64,000 nucleotides of DNA from Melanocharis versteri (GCA_013397845.1 VZTG01010613.1:216557-280556), one strand, 5' to 3'; positions 25,875 through 36,853 are shown, counted from the first letter of the stretch. Numbers and translations: made by a program. Notes: generated from the sequence alone by a model not told the origin.

Positions 25875-26041
25875 TGTCATCCCAGAGGTGCTTCTGCTGT
25901 CACTGATGGGCTTGGCTTTGGGCAGCGGGAGGTCCATTTTGAAGTTGGCTGGCACTGTCTCTGTTGGCTACCCTTGTAGCTTCATCCCCCACCCCTTGCA
26001 ATCCCCTAGTACCCCAAACCTTGCCCCCCAAATACAGTACA

Positions 26042-26389
26042 AGGGTAGACAGATAACAGCTTCATGATCCCAGATGTTATCTCATTGCAGCCCTATGGTA
26101 CAACTTGCGTATTAATTAATGATTTATTCATTTTTGAAGTATCTTTATATTTGTTGAGCTACAAGCACATACTCACAAGGGGTTACGCCTATAATACGGC
26201 TGGTATCTTTAGACAATCTCAAATGTTGCATTATAGCATCCAAAAAAGTCAATTTTTGGCTCCAAATATGGATTTTCCGTTGATATTTCCAAGTGACATC
26301 CAGGATTACAAAAAGTATTTGGGTTTAATAAGACTTGTGACACCAACATCCACAGCATTATTGTCTGGAAGCTGAGAAAGTATATCTGA
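26042..26389. other. Short unassigned AT-rich segment
   Basis: Lies between the long LTR and the recognisable part of a CR1. It could be badly decayed CR1 or host DNA. A 103-codon plus-strand frame (26064-26375) shows no motif. Confidence 0.4.
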
Positions 26390-27375
26390 ATGAATGAGCA
26401 GCCAGATGGATTGAAAATTGTCTGGACAATTGTGGACAATGGCTTGATACCTGATTGGCAGCCCCTAAGTATCAAGGAGAGTATCCTGGAACCAATACTG
26501 AGGCCAGCTCTTCACCATTGACCTGGATGATGAGATAAAATACATGCTTAGCATACACCAGCTGGTAGTGGCCTAAATACCTAATGATAGATCTACAGTC
26601 CTTAAGGAGTTTGGATCAACAGAAATCTTGCAAAATTCCAAGAAAATAAGTGCAGAGTTCTGTATCTGAGATGAAATAAAGTTACACGTATGTATAGGCT
26701 GTATAGCTAGTAGATGAATAATAGCCCAAGTCAGTTTCACAACTAATGCCAAGCAAGTTGAATTTAAGCCACGAGCATGATCGTAGTCCAGATAAGTCAC
26801 AAGCTGTACACCAAGCTATATTAGGAGACGTGGCCAATGAACTGAGAGAAATTGCTATTCCTTTGCAGCTGGTGAACCTTCTGGAATACTCTTGTCTGTT
26901 TCTGGATGCCCTGTTCAAAACAAATGCAGGGAAATGGGGGAAGGTCCAGCAGAGTGCAGCAAAGATGGACAGAGTCCTAGAACACACTGATTTGTGGATA
27001 GAAATGGAGGGACCAGGGTTTGTTCAGCTTGAATAGGAAGCTAAGGGGCAGCTTTCAGCCATGTGAAGGGGAGTTTGAAAGGTGAAGCCAAATCCTTCTT
27101 GATAGCAGCAGCTTGTGTAACAAGGAGTAATGACCACAAATTGTAGCATGGGAGATTCAGGTTATGCACTAGGAAGAATTTTTCCATCCTAATGAAACAC
27201 TAGAATGACTTGCCATGAGGAGTTTGTGGAATCTCTGTCCTGACAGATTTCCCAAGCTTGGCTGTAGGCATTCACAGCTATCCTGCCCTAAAGATGGGAA
27301 TAGTCCTACTATAATCCAGAGGCTACCCTAGATATCTTCTAGAGGTCCCATACAGATGATATTGCCATGATTCTG
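26390..27375 (+). mobile_element. Old CR1 3' half
   Basis: Near 26478-26540 the sequence reads as the reverse transcriptase stretch just before the catalytic box (GESILEPIL-like, then TIDLDDE). Later parts fit the C-terminal region (GPGFVQLE near 27010) and the 3' untranslated region (GAAACACTAGAATGACTTGCC, then CATGATTCTG at the end as a decayed CR1 tail). It is much more diverged than the copies at 35.5 and 52.7 kb, so it is probably among the oldest. The 5' edge is uncertain. Confidence 0.75.
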
Positions 27376-28780
27376 TTATTTGCTGTGAACAATTCAACTG
27401 ATAATATTTTAAAATGTTATTGTTAAGATACTCTGATCTCCATACCTTTTCTTTTTAAAAACTAATAACTAACTAATCAAACCGCAGAACCAAGGAGTAA
27501 CTCAGAGTAAATAACAAAAAGAAAAACCAAGAACCTGAATATAAAAGGCATCGTTAGAATTTCTTGTCTCTTATTTTTGTTTTCCAAATTACAGGTCTTG
27601 TTTCCAACCTTAACTGTGTTAATGACAGGATTATTTTATGCTGAGTCATTACTGATGCATTAGAAAACATGTACAAAGTCATGCAACAAAGCTCATTTTT
27701 TTGTTGCGTGAGCCACATAAAGTCATACATCCATTGTTAAAATTTAGTTTTAGATATCCACGCAGAGTAAGTTTTTTCTTCCTTTCTTCAGGTAGCATTA
27801 GCTTATTCCATAATTCATGAGTTCCAAGACCATGAATCCAGTGTAGTTTTGCATTAATTTTTTTTTTAATTAGTAACTTCAGTAGTTTATATGAAGTAAC
27901 AGTGATGCAGAATCACTAATTTGTGAGGTCTTGCTTCAGATTGATCTTACTCATTAAAACACAGACATGGCAAGTCATATGCACAAACCTCAGTATTTGT
28001 AATTTTCAAGAACTCAAAATAATGCCAACAACTGCAAGATTAATTGTCTTTAAACTACTTTGATATTTACAACAACAATGTCAAGAAATTGCAATAAGGT
28101 ATTGGTTAATAGAGAAGCAGTCTCAGGAAGTACAAAAAACAATCTGTGGAACCATGAGAAATGAAAAGATAGTCCAGTAGTTTATTCTTCAGTAATTTGT
28201 CAGTTGGAAAAGCTTGGTTTATCAGATGGGCTAAGTGATATACAAAACCAAGACACTCTTATGACCTATGTTACGGTCACTAGTGGCATACACTACATAC
28301 GACCTAATTCTACACTGCTGGGATTGAGCCTGCAATGCTTTGTCTATGTTGTATTTTTAAAAATGTTTTATTACCATTTTCTTCTCTGAAGTAACATCAA
28401 ATACTAATTTTTTAATAAGGCTAATTAGTATCCTTGGAAAGAACTTCTTGCAAAGATTTCTAAGTTTGGACAGGGATTTCAATGCTGATTCACTGCTTTA
28501 GAAAATGAGAGATTTCCCATAATGGCTTAATTTTTATATTTGGATGTAATGTCTGTGGAGTTTTTTTCTGAATATCTAGTTCTTTCAGCATTTTTAAAGC
28601 ACAGTTATTCCCATCCCTTTGAAATTCTATGAACTTTCAGAGTGAAATGTAATTTATTTAGATTACTTATAGAATACCAACAGTATATTTTTCCAACCAA
28701 GAATGATATAGGTGCATAAAAATACCCTGTTAAATATTTACAGATGGTGAGAACATTTTATATTTTAGTGAGACAAAAGT

Positions 28781-28816
28781 AAAGAAAAGAAAAAAGATAA
28801 AGAAAAGAAAAAAGAT
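28781..28816. repeat. 18-bp all-purine (but one T) tandem duplication
   Basis: AAAGAAAAGAAAAAAGAT occurs twice exactly, at 28781-28798 and 28799-28816. Low-complexity slippage is the likely origin. Confidence 0.9.
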
Positions 28817-29433
28817 AAATTAGTTGTCCTTGGAATTGATTTTGGTTTTAGATATAAATGGGTATGAGGCTTATTTTAACCTTCAAGCTTCGTTGGAACT
28901 CTATTATGGATAGAAGACAAAATGCATCCAGCAGTCATTACTATAGTGTCTGAAAAGAGACAATTCTGCAGTGTGAGAGTCAGAGCCAGGGAAGAGAGGA
29001 AATTTGTCCGCTTCAGAAAATCTATTTCTGGCCTCCTACTGCATGATGTTTCTTATGTATCCTGAGGGCCTTGATCTAAAGAGAAAAGAGTGATGCCTCC
29101 TTTTCATTTACTTGCATCTTATTTTTTTTTTTACCCACAATTTTGTGCTACACAATTATTTCTCTTTAGATGGAGTCTATAAATTATGGTGAGTCATGTC
29201 TTAGAATGTGATGTTTTACCAGAAAACATTCACAATGAGCAATGACTTTCTGGCTTAATTACTTGCCTCACTTGTCAGAGTTAAAGGCTGATATGTCTGA
29301 CAAACCTTCTATTTGCAAACCAGTTCCAAGTGGAGTGTTGTATTTCTGTGAAGAATTCTTGAACAGTTCACAGACATGGCAAATAATTTTGTGGTGTTGT
29401 CTAAGGCCCAGAACTTGCAAACATTTATGCATG

Positions 29434-29487
29434 CATATATATATATATATTTATATATACATACATACACACACACATATATATATA
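29434..29487. repeat. Compound TA/CA microsatellite
   Basis: An (AT)n block, a TTTATATATACATACATA interruption, a (CA)n block and a second (TA)n block. TA tracts are self-complementary and CA tracts can adopt Z-form, so the region is prone to length change. Confidence 0.9.
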
Positions 29488-30120
29488 GATTAGGCACAAG
29501 TATGTTTGTTGTTGTGCATCAGATTATCTACATAGGTCCTCACAGGATGAATTTTGAAATAATGGACAAATTTGTCTATCAGATATTAATCCTGTGGCAC
29601 ATCAGAACTGAAGAATTTTGAGTTTTAAGCTGTACAAAACAAGTGAAAAGCATGAAGTACATGGTTTTGAGAATACGTACTCAAATGCAGAATTCAAAAT
29701 TATTGAAAAGAGATACAGTTATATATTGACTATCTTTTGAAATAAAAACATGTAAATGTTGTCAAATAATTATGAAACCCATTTTGCTGGCTACAAATGC
29801 AGTTTCAGAAAGCAAAACTGAAAAGCATGTTCCTTCATGCTCCTCCTTTGTCTGCTCCTTTTTATGACTGATCAAGATATTTTTGAATCCAAAATTCTTT
29901 TTCTTTGAATGTTTATATACCAACTTTTGAATAAGTATTGGCTTTTCCCTCAAAGAATAGATCGAGATCAGAATCTGCATTGCATTGGGTGTGTTAGGCT
30001 TCATTAAACCTGGGTTGTCAAGCCACTGAGATCATAAAACTTTGAATTTCAGTTTTACATTGTTATTTTCACTGACTGACAAGTGATAAGAAGATTTTTT
30101 TCCCCTCTCTATAAATACAG

Positions 30121-30282
30121 TATCATAGAATCCTACAATGATTTGGGTTGGAAAGGATGTTAAATATTACTTAGTTCCAACCACCCGGCCATGGGCAGGG
30201 ACAACTTCCACTAGACCAGATTGCTCAAAGCTCCACCCATCCTGGTCTTCAACACTGCCAGGGATGGATTTGAACTATTTAA
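30121..30282 (-). mobile_element. CR1 3' tail fragment, terminal repeat visible
   Basis: Starts with TATCATAGAATCCTACAATG, the reverse complement of the CR1 terminal repeat, then GGGTTGGAAAGGATGTTAAA, CCATGGGCAGGGACAACTTC, ACTAGACCAGATTGCTCAAA and ACACTGCCAGGGATGG. About 160 bp, 5'-truncated. Confidence 0.88.
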
Positions 30283-30726
30283 TAGCATGTTGAACCCAAG
30301 AAAATGGTAGAAAATTATAGCAGAAACATCAATCTCTTTTCATCACAGTTCAAGCTTATATAAGAATTTATAAAGTAATGTAGTTAAAGTATTTGTATAA
30401 CCTATCACAGCAAACATGACAAAAGTCTTTTTATCTAAAGTGCAAGTGTAGTTCTGAGGTACTGTCCTGGGCTCGATCGGGATAGAGTTAATTCTTTTCT
30501 CAGCAGCTGGTACCGTGCTGTGTTTTGAATTCAGTATGAGAATAATGTTGGTAACACACTGATATTTTAGTTATTGTTAAACAGTGCTTGCCCAAAGTTA
30601 AGGACTTTTTGGTGTCTCATGCTCTCTCAGTAAGCAGGTGCACAAGAAGCTGGGAAAGACCATAATCAGAACAGCTGACCTGAACTGGCCAAAAGGATGT
30701 TCCACACCACAGAACATCCCGTTCAG

Positions 30727-30734
30727 TATATAAA
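30727..30734 (+). promoter_or_regulatory. TATA box of the solo LTR
   Basis: TATATAAA about 265 bp inside the LTR, followed by ACTGGGGACAG. This is the best preserved TATA box among the window's ERVL-like LTRs. Confidence 0.65.
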
Positions 30735-30862
30735 CTGGGGACAGTTGGCTGGAAGGGACCAATTGTTACTTGGGGACAGGCTGGGCATTGGTCAGCAGGT
30801 GGTGAGCAACTGCACTGTGCACCACTTGTTTGGCTTGGGCATTATTCCACTGTCTCTCTACC

Positions 30863-30910
30863 AGTACTAGTACTAGTACTAGTACTACTACTACTACTAC
30901 TACTACTACT
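30863..30910. repeat. (AGTACT)x4 running into (ACT)x8
   Basis: Four perfect AGTACT hexamers (30863-30886) pass directly into eight ACT trinucleotides (30887-30910). AGTACT is its own reverse complement, so the first half can fold on itself. It lies between TATA box and polyadenylation signal of the LTR, i.e. in the transcribed part. Confidence 0.95.
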
Positions 30911-30919
30911 ATTTCAATT

Positions 30920-30925
30920 ATTAAA
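30920..30925 (+). terminator. Polyadenylation signal of the solo LTR
   Basis: ATTAAA, a common variant signal, about 190 bp downstream of the TATA box and just after the microsatellite. Its position fits the R region of an LTR. Confidence 0.5.
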
Positions 30926-31054
30926 CTATTCTAATCTCAACCTTCAGGTTACTTTTTCAAATTTTCCTCTCCACCCCTCCAGGGGCAGAGAGGAGGGACG
31001 GAGGGAGGTGGTGCTTTGTGGTGCATAGTTGCCAGCTGGGGTTAAACCATTGAG

Positions 31055-33002
31055 GGTGCAAATCAGAGACCTCTGACATTACTATTTGGTCTGTTCATTT
31101 ATTCTCTGTGACTTAGCAACAGGAATAAATCTTCAGAATTTCTTTGTTTATCCTTATACTATGTTTTTGATAAGCTAATAAAATGTGGTTCCTTTTCCCT
31201 CTTACATAACCAGGGGAGTCCTGTGTAATTTTTTGGTTAGGATTTGTTGTTTAACTTTTGGCTGAGGCCTGCCTTTACTGTGCAAATCATGAGTCACATT
31301 TGCATATTTTTTCAACTCCATTTCACAGAAGTGACAGAAATACAAAAAAACCTAAAAGCAAAGAAAAAAACCAACACCAAATATAATTTTGTATGTGAAA
31401 TGATATGATTATACCCTCTCAGATCAGAAAAAATCAAGAATCATTTGTCATTGTATGGAGGCATTTTTATGAGGATATGCAGTACAGTGTCATTTTAAGA
31501 TTAAAATCCTTCACTTAACTAACTTGAAAATACAGAAAATGTAGCAGTGATTGCTTGCAGCAGCTTTTCTAGACTGTTCGTTCAGAATTTTTTCCAGGGC
31601 TCTCATGTGAAATTCTACATAGTAATTATGAAACCCAGACAACAAGAAAGTGGATAGCTGGAAGAATCTTTTCAGGTCTATCATTTATGACTTACTCATG
31701 ACATTTTACAATGAGGTTTAGAGGAAAAAATTGAGATCAGGTCCTTTTTACTTAAAATTGGAGAATGTTCATACAGCTATTTCTACTAGTATGTGATTAG
31801 GGATAACTGAACAGAAAATAGCTTTTCTGTATCTTCATATTGAAAGAATCAAATTCCCTAAATTTCGGTTTTCTTGTTAAATATTTCATAAGGCTATGAT
31901 TCTTTTTGGGTATGGAACCTCTTATGTGTAAAGTGTTCTTTTTTTTTTTTAATTTACTAGTAATATATAGTCAAGATTCAATAGAAAATAAAATAAAATA
32001 AATTCTGAAAAAGCAAGCAAAATAGTTGGCTGTATCTGCACTGAAGAAGAAGGTGTTAGCTCTCATGGACAGATGTCTCCTAGCAAAATGATGTTCTGAA
32101 GGTCTGGTACAAAAATAATTGTGTAGTTTGGCAACCATTTCAAGCACACAAAATTCAAAACGTACCAGTGTATTATTATCAATTTTATCTTTTTCTGTCA
32201 TTTGTTAGAGCTTCCTGTTTCTGCTAGAATCTTCAACAAATAAGTATGGGATAAATAGTCACCAGCTTTTTAATTTGTTGTAGAAATACACAGTTGTGTG
32301 GTCCCCGATTCACTAATCCATACCTGGTGATGATCTCACCAGATCTCAGTGAGCCTAATCTAGTTTTTTGAGTTTCCTCAATACCTAATGGAGGGAGAGA
32401 CCGGCATGTCTGTGATGGGAATCGCTGCACCCTGGGACAAGTGTCTATGAGAAAATCGAGGAATCACATTACAGTTGTCCCTGCCTTGCCTTAGTTAACA
32501 GTAAAGAAAATGTACACAACCAGTATGAATGCAAATGTATGTGCCAGTATTAGGTGAGACGAATTCACTTGTGCTAGAAGGTTAATACAAAGATTATTGT
32601 CCAGAACATGATCTGCTGAATCCAGACCTTTATGTCTTAAGTAAAAACATGAACTGATTTTCAGATGAACGGAGGTCATGAGTTTGCCTGTTTGGTTCAT
32701 ATTTGTCCAAAGCAACTGTTTATTTCACTCTAAAGCAGCGAGAAGCAATCTTATGTTTTGTTGAGTTCCTCTGTTCTTAGAAGCTACCATATCACCATAA
32801 AATATGGAGAAAGCAGGTCACCCTTCGTTTGGCGAATTGAGAAAACGAACGTGGGAGCCTCACACTCTGATGAAGAATTCAGAGTCCTCTCCATGCAGCT
32901 GTAAACCCAGTTTTGTTATTTTTTCTTTTAAATAATATGTTGTCCTTCCCAGTTGAGGATGTTTAGTCTCCTTGTAAAAGGAAAGATCCACCAATCACAA
33001 AA
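31055..33002. other. Unique AT-rich DNA, no gene supported
   Basis: Nothing recognised beyond a possible target-duplication remnant at its left edge. A-rich and T-rich runs only (for example at about 31939-31952). Confidence 0.5.
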
Positions 33003-33235
33003 GGTCACAGAATCAATTAGGTTGTAAAAGACCTCTGAGATCATTGGGTCCACCCTATGACCAAGCACCACCGTGTCAACCAGACCATGGCACTGTGTGC
33101 CACATCCAGTCTTTCCTTAAATAGTCCTAGGATGGTGATTCCATGACCTCCCAAGGCAGCCCATTCCACTATCCAAACTCTTCCTGTGAGGAAATTCTTC
33201 CCAATGTCTAACCTGAATCTCCCAGTCGTAACTAA
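33003..33235 (-). mobile_element. CR1 3' end fragment, diverged subfamily
   Basis: The plus strand reads CACAGAATCAATTAGGTTG, AAGACCTCTGAGATCATTGG, GTCCACCCTATGACC, GTGATTCCATGACCTCC, GGCAGCCCATTCCACTA and GGAAATTCTTCCCAATGTCT. This is the reverse complement of a CR1 3' region. The ACC(AC)CC pattern differs from the copy at 33823, pointing to a different CR1 subfamily. Confidence 0.85.
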
Positions 33236-33822
33236 AATAATATCTTAACAAGCAATGAGAAATAAACCTTTTATTTCTTGGTGTCAAAAGGGTATGTAAC
33301 CATTTAAAAAAATAAATGAGTGGCTTAGGGTAAAGCAGCAACACACTGATTTAGAAGGTCAAAGCAGTTCTGTTCTTCCTTCCAGATATACTTATAATTT
33401 AAAACCTAATTTGGATATGAAAATATTTGAGAAGACTTTTTGATTCTTAAAAGTATTTTCCTCAGTATTTTTGTGGCCAGATGTAACTTTTCTTACATTC
33501 CTTCAGATTTTCCAAAGATTTGGGATTTTTTTGTCATTCCATAATCATTTCTGACATGTATTGATTTTGTTCTGATTCAGACTTCCCTTAATTTTGGCCT
33601 TTGTGAATATTTACTGTAAGGTACATACACTTCTCTGTTAGTAACATACATTGTTTTTGAAGCTGTGATTTTTTTCCTTTCCTACCTGTTTTCAAAAAGC
33701 TAATATTTAGGCTTAATATCTTTCACTCAAAATACACATTTGCCTGATGACTAGGCTTTACTGCTTTTAAGTTTGTGAGTCTCATCAGTCCTGACCTCAA
33801 TCAACCTGTTTTTATTGAGAGA
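33236..33822. other. Unassigned AT-rich spacer between two CR1 tails
   Basis: No motif, repeat or open frame of note. Confidence 0.45.
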
Positions 33823-34172
33823 TGAAATCATAGGATGGTTTGGATTGGAAGGGATCTTAAAGACCATCTAGTTCCAACCCTCCTGCCACAGTTCCAACCT
33901 TCCACTAGACCAGGTTGCTCAGGGCCCTGTCCAGCCTGGCCTTGAACAAATACATGTATGAGGCATCCACAACTTCTCTAGGCAATCTGTGCCAGTGCCC
34001 TGCCACCCTCACAGTGAAGAGTTTCTTTTAACACCTCTAATCTAAACCTACTCCCTTTCAATTTAAAGCCATTACCCTTGGTTCTGTCACTACGTGACCT
34101 TGCAAAAAAGTCTTTCTCCAGCTCTCTTGTAGGTTCTGGAAGCCTGAAAGGTCTCTGGGAGCTTTCTCTTCT
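33823..34172 (-). mobile_element. CR1 3' end fragment
   Basis: Well preserved CR1 3' region in reverse complement: TTGGAAGGGATCTTAAAGAC, CATCTAGTTCCAACCCTCC, CACTAGACCAGGTTGCTCAG, CCAGCCTGGCCTTGAAC, CCACCCTCACAGTGAAGAG and AGCTTTCTCTTCTCC. It covers the 3' untranslated region and the C-terminal end of the reverse transcriptase ORF, then stops at about 34172 (5' truncation). Confidence 0.9.
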
Positions 34173-35287
34173 CCATAAATCCCATTTTACTTGTCTTTAC
34201 TTTAGGGGACTTAGTCATCAGGCATTACGGTGTTTAGGGAGATGCACCCCACCCTCGTAGGCAGCATCACAAACCACAGAAAAAAACTAAGGTCTTTTTT
34301 AAATGAGTATCTGGAGGGGGAATCTCAGGTTCTAAATTTGATTTCCTATATATCCTCACAGCTCATCAACAGCAGTAAGAGTTACCTGTGATACTTGAGG
34401 ATAGAATATTTCTAAATGTCATTCTGGGCCCGATAATACTTCATACCATATGGCAAAATTATCATGAAAGAGTAAATCTGAACTTCAGGAAGATAATAAA
34501 AAAATAAAAACAAAGAAGTCAGTTCTTATTTTAGACTTATAACTGCAGAAGATTGACTTTGGATCATCTGACTGAAACTTGTAATGTATTTTACCTTTTC
34601 AATATCTGTGTATATGGAGTCAAACAACTAATAGCATGCCAGTTTGAGAGACTTTTTTCAGTAGAATTAAATTATAATTTTTATTTTTTGGTGAGTAAGT
34701 CGACCGAAGCAATCATAGATTTCACGGGAAATATTCATGGGTATTGCCCTTTCCAGAATGAGTAAAATGCCTTTCTCGGATTTAATTTAGGATTTTGTAT
34801 GCTGTGCAATCCTCTGCATGGTATAAGCACTCTGGGCTTCCGAAGAGGAGATGACTCCTCATTCAACAAAGTCTTCTCTTTAGTTTATTTCGTGTAGACC
34901 ATGGAGAATGCATGGAAGCTTGAGAATGCTCTCTTTACTTCCTATATAAGCTGATAGGAGCTGATGGCTGCTCTTACTTAATGCCATGAATAGCAATCAA
35001 TAAATGCTCCCCATCTCTTTAGATTTCAACCTGCTTTACCACAATTTGTTGACAATTTTCTTTCCTCCATAACACATGAAATTTTTTGGAGAATACTAAA
35101 GTCACTGCAACAGCATAAACACGGGCCTTATTACAAATAAGAAGTAGAGGAAATTGAGATTAAGTTTTATTACTTTATGTTTTGCTAACAAAACACGAAG
35201 TAGGCACTTTTTTCTTCCAGACCTGTCATAGGTCACTGAGGTTACTTGTGTGACTAATATGATAGTACACAGTTATACAACAAATAA
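34173..35287. other. Unassigned DNA upstream of the 143-bp repeat
   Basis: No recognised family or exon. A 70-codon plus-strand frame (34553-34765) has no motif. Confidence 0.45.
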
Positions 35288-35430
35288 CTTCAGGGAATGT
35301 GACGCTCCCTCTGACCAGTCTTAGCTTGGGCAACAGCTTAGCTTCTCTGTGTTACCATTCCTCTATCTGGGTATACTTCTCCTATGTGGTGTTGGACATC
35401 AGCATAGCATCTACCACTGCTAGTTTTATA
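35288..35430 (-). repeat. 143-bp direct repeat, copy A: LTR fragment
   Basis: Matches 36712-36853 in the same orientation with about six substitutions and one 1-bp gap (around 95%). Similarity ends sharply at both sides. Copy B lies inside a solo LTR; copy A therefore is a piece of that LTR type and includes the LTR's TATA box (minus strand TATAAAA at 35424-35430) and the bases after it. It lies about 80 bp upstream of the 5' end of a CR1. Confidence 0.92.
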
Positions 35431-35509
35431 CAACGAAAGCAAATATGTAGAGGCTACACCGGTTTTTTATCTCCAAACTTGAGGTTGCATAGTTAGCTTA
35501 TGGATGTAG

Positions 35510-36455
35510 ATCGATAGGTTTGTGCTGGCAAATGGAACTAAGTCCAGCTGGTGGCTGGTCACTTGTGGGGCTCCCAAGGGCTCAGTACTGGGACCAGTCC
35601 TTTTTAACAACAATATCAATGATATGGATGTGGGGATCGAATGCACTCTCAATAAATTCATAGATGACACCAAGCTGGGTGGCAGTGCGGATCTGCTGGA
35701 GGGCAGGAAGGCTCTGCAGAGGGATCTGGACAGGCTGGATCAATGGGCCAAGGCCAGTGGTGTGAGGTCCAACAAGGCCCAGAGCCGGGTCCTGCCCTTG
35801 GGTCACAGCAACCCCAGGCAGTGCCACAGGCTGGGACAGAGTGGCTGGAAAGCTGCCCACAGGAAAAGGACCTGAGGGTGCTGGTGACAGCAGCTGAACA
35901 TGAGCCAGCTGTGCCCAGGTGGCCAAGAAGGCCAATGGCATCCTGGCCTGGATCAGCAACAGTGTGGCCAGCAGGAGCAGGGCAGGGATTGTCCCCCTGT
36001 ACTCGGCACTGGTGAGGCCACACCTCAAATCTTGTGTCTAGTTTTGGGACCCTCACTTCGGAGTTTTGGGATCCTCACTTGGGGATCTTCGTTTGTGTAG
36101 TCTTGAGAAGAAGAGGGTAAAGTGGGGACCTTATCACTTTCTACAACTACCTGAAAGGAGGTCGTAGCAAGGTGAGTGTCAGTCTCTTCTGCCATGTTTC
36201 AAGTGAAAGGATGAGAAGAAATGGCCCTAAGTTGCATCAGGGGAAGTTCAGATTAGATACTAGAAAAAAAAAAAATTCACTGAAAGAGTGGTTAGGCTTG
36301 GGGAGGTGGTAGAGTCAACATCTCTGGAATGTTCAAATAGTGTCTGGTTGTGGCACTTCGGGATATGGTTCAGGGGTGATTGTAATGGTGCTGGTTTGAT
36401 GGTTGGAGTAAATGATATTGAAGGTCTCTTCCAATCTTGAGTATCCTGTGATTTT
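35510..36455 (+). mobile_element. Relatively young CR1, 5'-truncated, internal deletion
   Basis: Continuous CR1 sense sequence from the reverse transcriptase palm (GGGGCTCCCAAGGGCTCAGT near 35570) through GTGGCCAAGAAGGCCAATGG (about 35920-35940), GACCTTATCACTTTCTACAA, and the 3' untranslated region to a worn terminal repeat (GAGTATCCTGTGATTTTC near 36440). Around 36041-36085 a 22-bp imperfect tandem duplication (GTTTTGGGA(C/T)CCTCACTT) sits where a block of the C-terminal region is missing. An A run at about 36262-36273 adds a frame shift. The clean motifs mark it as one of the youngest CR1s here. Confidence 0.93.
35522..35875 (+). pseudogene. CR1 reverse transcriptase fragment with intact catalytic Asp pair
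   Basis: A 117-codon frame with GAPKGSVLGPVLFN (residues 16-29), the family's GxPQGSxLGP block, and FIDDTKLGG (46-54), the catalytic F-A-D-D box with Ala changed to Ile but both Asp kept. RKALQRDLDRLDQWA follows, as expected. The N-terminal fingers, the endonuclease and the 5' half are absent, and the frame ends early, so it cannot act. The first ATG is incidental. Large minus-strand frames over the same DNA are antisense shadows. Confidence 0.9.
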
Positions 36456-36583
36456 CTTTAATGGAGAACTTCAGAGCAGCCTGGGTCTAGTAGTGGCCAT
36501 TCTAATTTGGTTGAATTTTAGTGATGATATGGAAAGATGGAGCAAAAAGAGGTGGTGCAAACCAAACAGCATGACACTGTTGG

Positions 36584-36589
36584 TTTATT
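36584..36589 (-). terminator. Polyadenylation signal of the minus-strand LTR
   Basis: AATAAA followed on the minus strand by CCAACAGTGTCATGC and, about 31 bp later, the LTR end. Distance from the TATA box is about 260 bp. Confidence 0.6.
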
Positions 36590-36711
36590 AGGTAGACCAG
36601 GTGGGTGAAAGGTGGTGTCAGGGAGACTATCTCATTCATATTCACACACAGGCACGCATCATCAACTTAGACCTTCCTCAATTCCCTCTCTGACTAAGTG
36701 GTGCAACTGAG

Positions 36712-36853
36712 CTTCAGGGAATGTGACCCTCTCTCTGCCAGTCTTAGCCTGGGCAACAGCTTAGCTTCTCTGTGTTACCATTCCTCTATCTGGGTATACT
36801 TCTCCTATGTGGTGTTGGACATCAGCATACTTTCTACCACTGCTAGTTTTATA
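36712..36853 (-). repeat. 143-bp direct repeat, copy B (inside the LTR)
   Basis: Partner of 35288-35430. It spans from the TATA box to about 140 bp downstream in LTR sense. Being embedded in a full LTR with both ends, B is likely the source and A the copy. Confidence 0.92.
36847..36853 (-). promoter_or_regulatory. TATA box of the minus-strand LTR
   Basis: Minus strand CTATAAAAC, about 175 bp from the LTR 5' end. The same box is at the edge of duplicated copy A, so the duplication starts exactly in the core promoter. Confidence 0.65.

Larger units (their letters stand above)
24904..26041 (-). mobile_element. Long solo LTR of an avian endogenous retrovirus
   Basis: About 1.1 kb bounded by TGTTGGGTTG at the left and AATACAGTACA at the right, so TG...CA on either strand. 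Blocks such as GCCAGATGCCTGCCAAAGC, CTCAGCTGGACAGGGG, GGTCCCTCCCGCTGAATGCA and CTGATGGGCTTGGCTTTGGG resemble a known long avian LTR type. Orientation is minus: a TATA-like box (25867-25874) lies about 170 bp inside the right end and an AATAAA (25089-25094) about 190 bp inside the left end. The centre is built of imperfect tandem units around TCCAGCATGGGCTCC and GTCCTCCATGGGCTG. No gag-pol-env flank is seen, so it is a solo LTR. No convincing target duplication was found at the chosen ends, so the ends may be off by a few bases. Confidence 0.85.
27376..30120. other. Unique AT-rich DNA with microsatellites
   Basis: No gene or transposon recognised. It contains an 18-bp purine tandem duplication (28781-28816) and a TA/CA dinucleotide tract (29434-29487). 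Open frames spanning the dinucleotide tract are artefacts of it. Confidence 0.55.
30463..31054 (+). mobile_element. Complete solo LTR, ERVL-like
   Basis: About 590 bp starting TGTCCTGGGCTCG and ending near GGGGTTAAACCATTGAG. Internal blocks GATAGAGTTAATTCTTTTC, TAACACACTGATATTTTAG, AGGTGCACAAGAAGCTGGG and CAGCTGACCTGAACTGGCC are shared in order with the LTR at 56341. It has a TATA box (30727-30734) and an ATTAAA signal (30920-30925), which fix the plus orientation. Flanking GGTAC (30458-30462) and GGTGC (31055-31059) match at 4 of 5 positions, consistent with a decayed 5-bp target duplication as known for ERVL. No internal proviral sequence, so a solo LTR. It contains a compound microsatellite. 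Confidence 0.85.

Noticed and set aside
24899..26046. Target-site duplication for the long LTR
   Set aside because: AGTTG on the left and AGGGT on the right do not match well; no shift of the ends by a few bases gave a better pair.
29242..29621. Open frames with Tyr-Ile and His-Thr repeats
   Set aside because: They are translations of the TA/CA microsatellite.
35582..36056. Minus-strand frames of 148 and 132 codons
   Set aside because: They are antisense to the CR1 reverse transcriptase fragment and follow its base composition.
35288..36853. The 143-bp repeats as two LTRs of one provirus
   Set aside because: Only the TATA-side 143 bp is shared, the rest of the LTR is missing at the left copy, and the DNA between is CR1 plus unassigned sequence, not retroviral genes.
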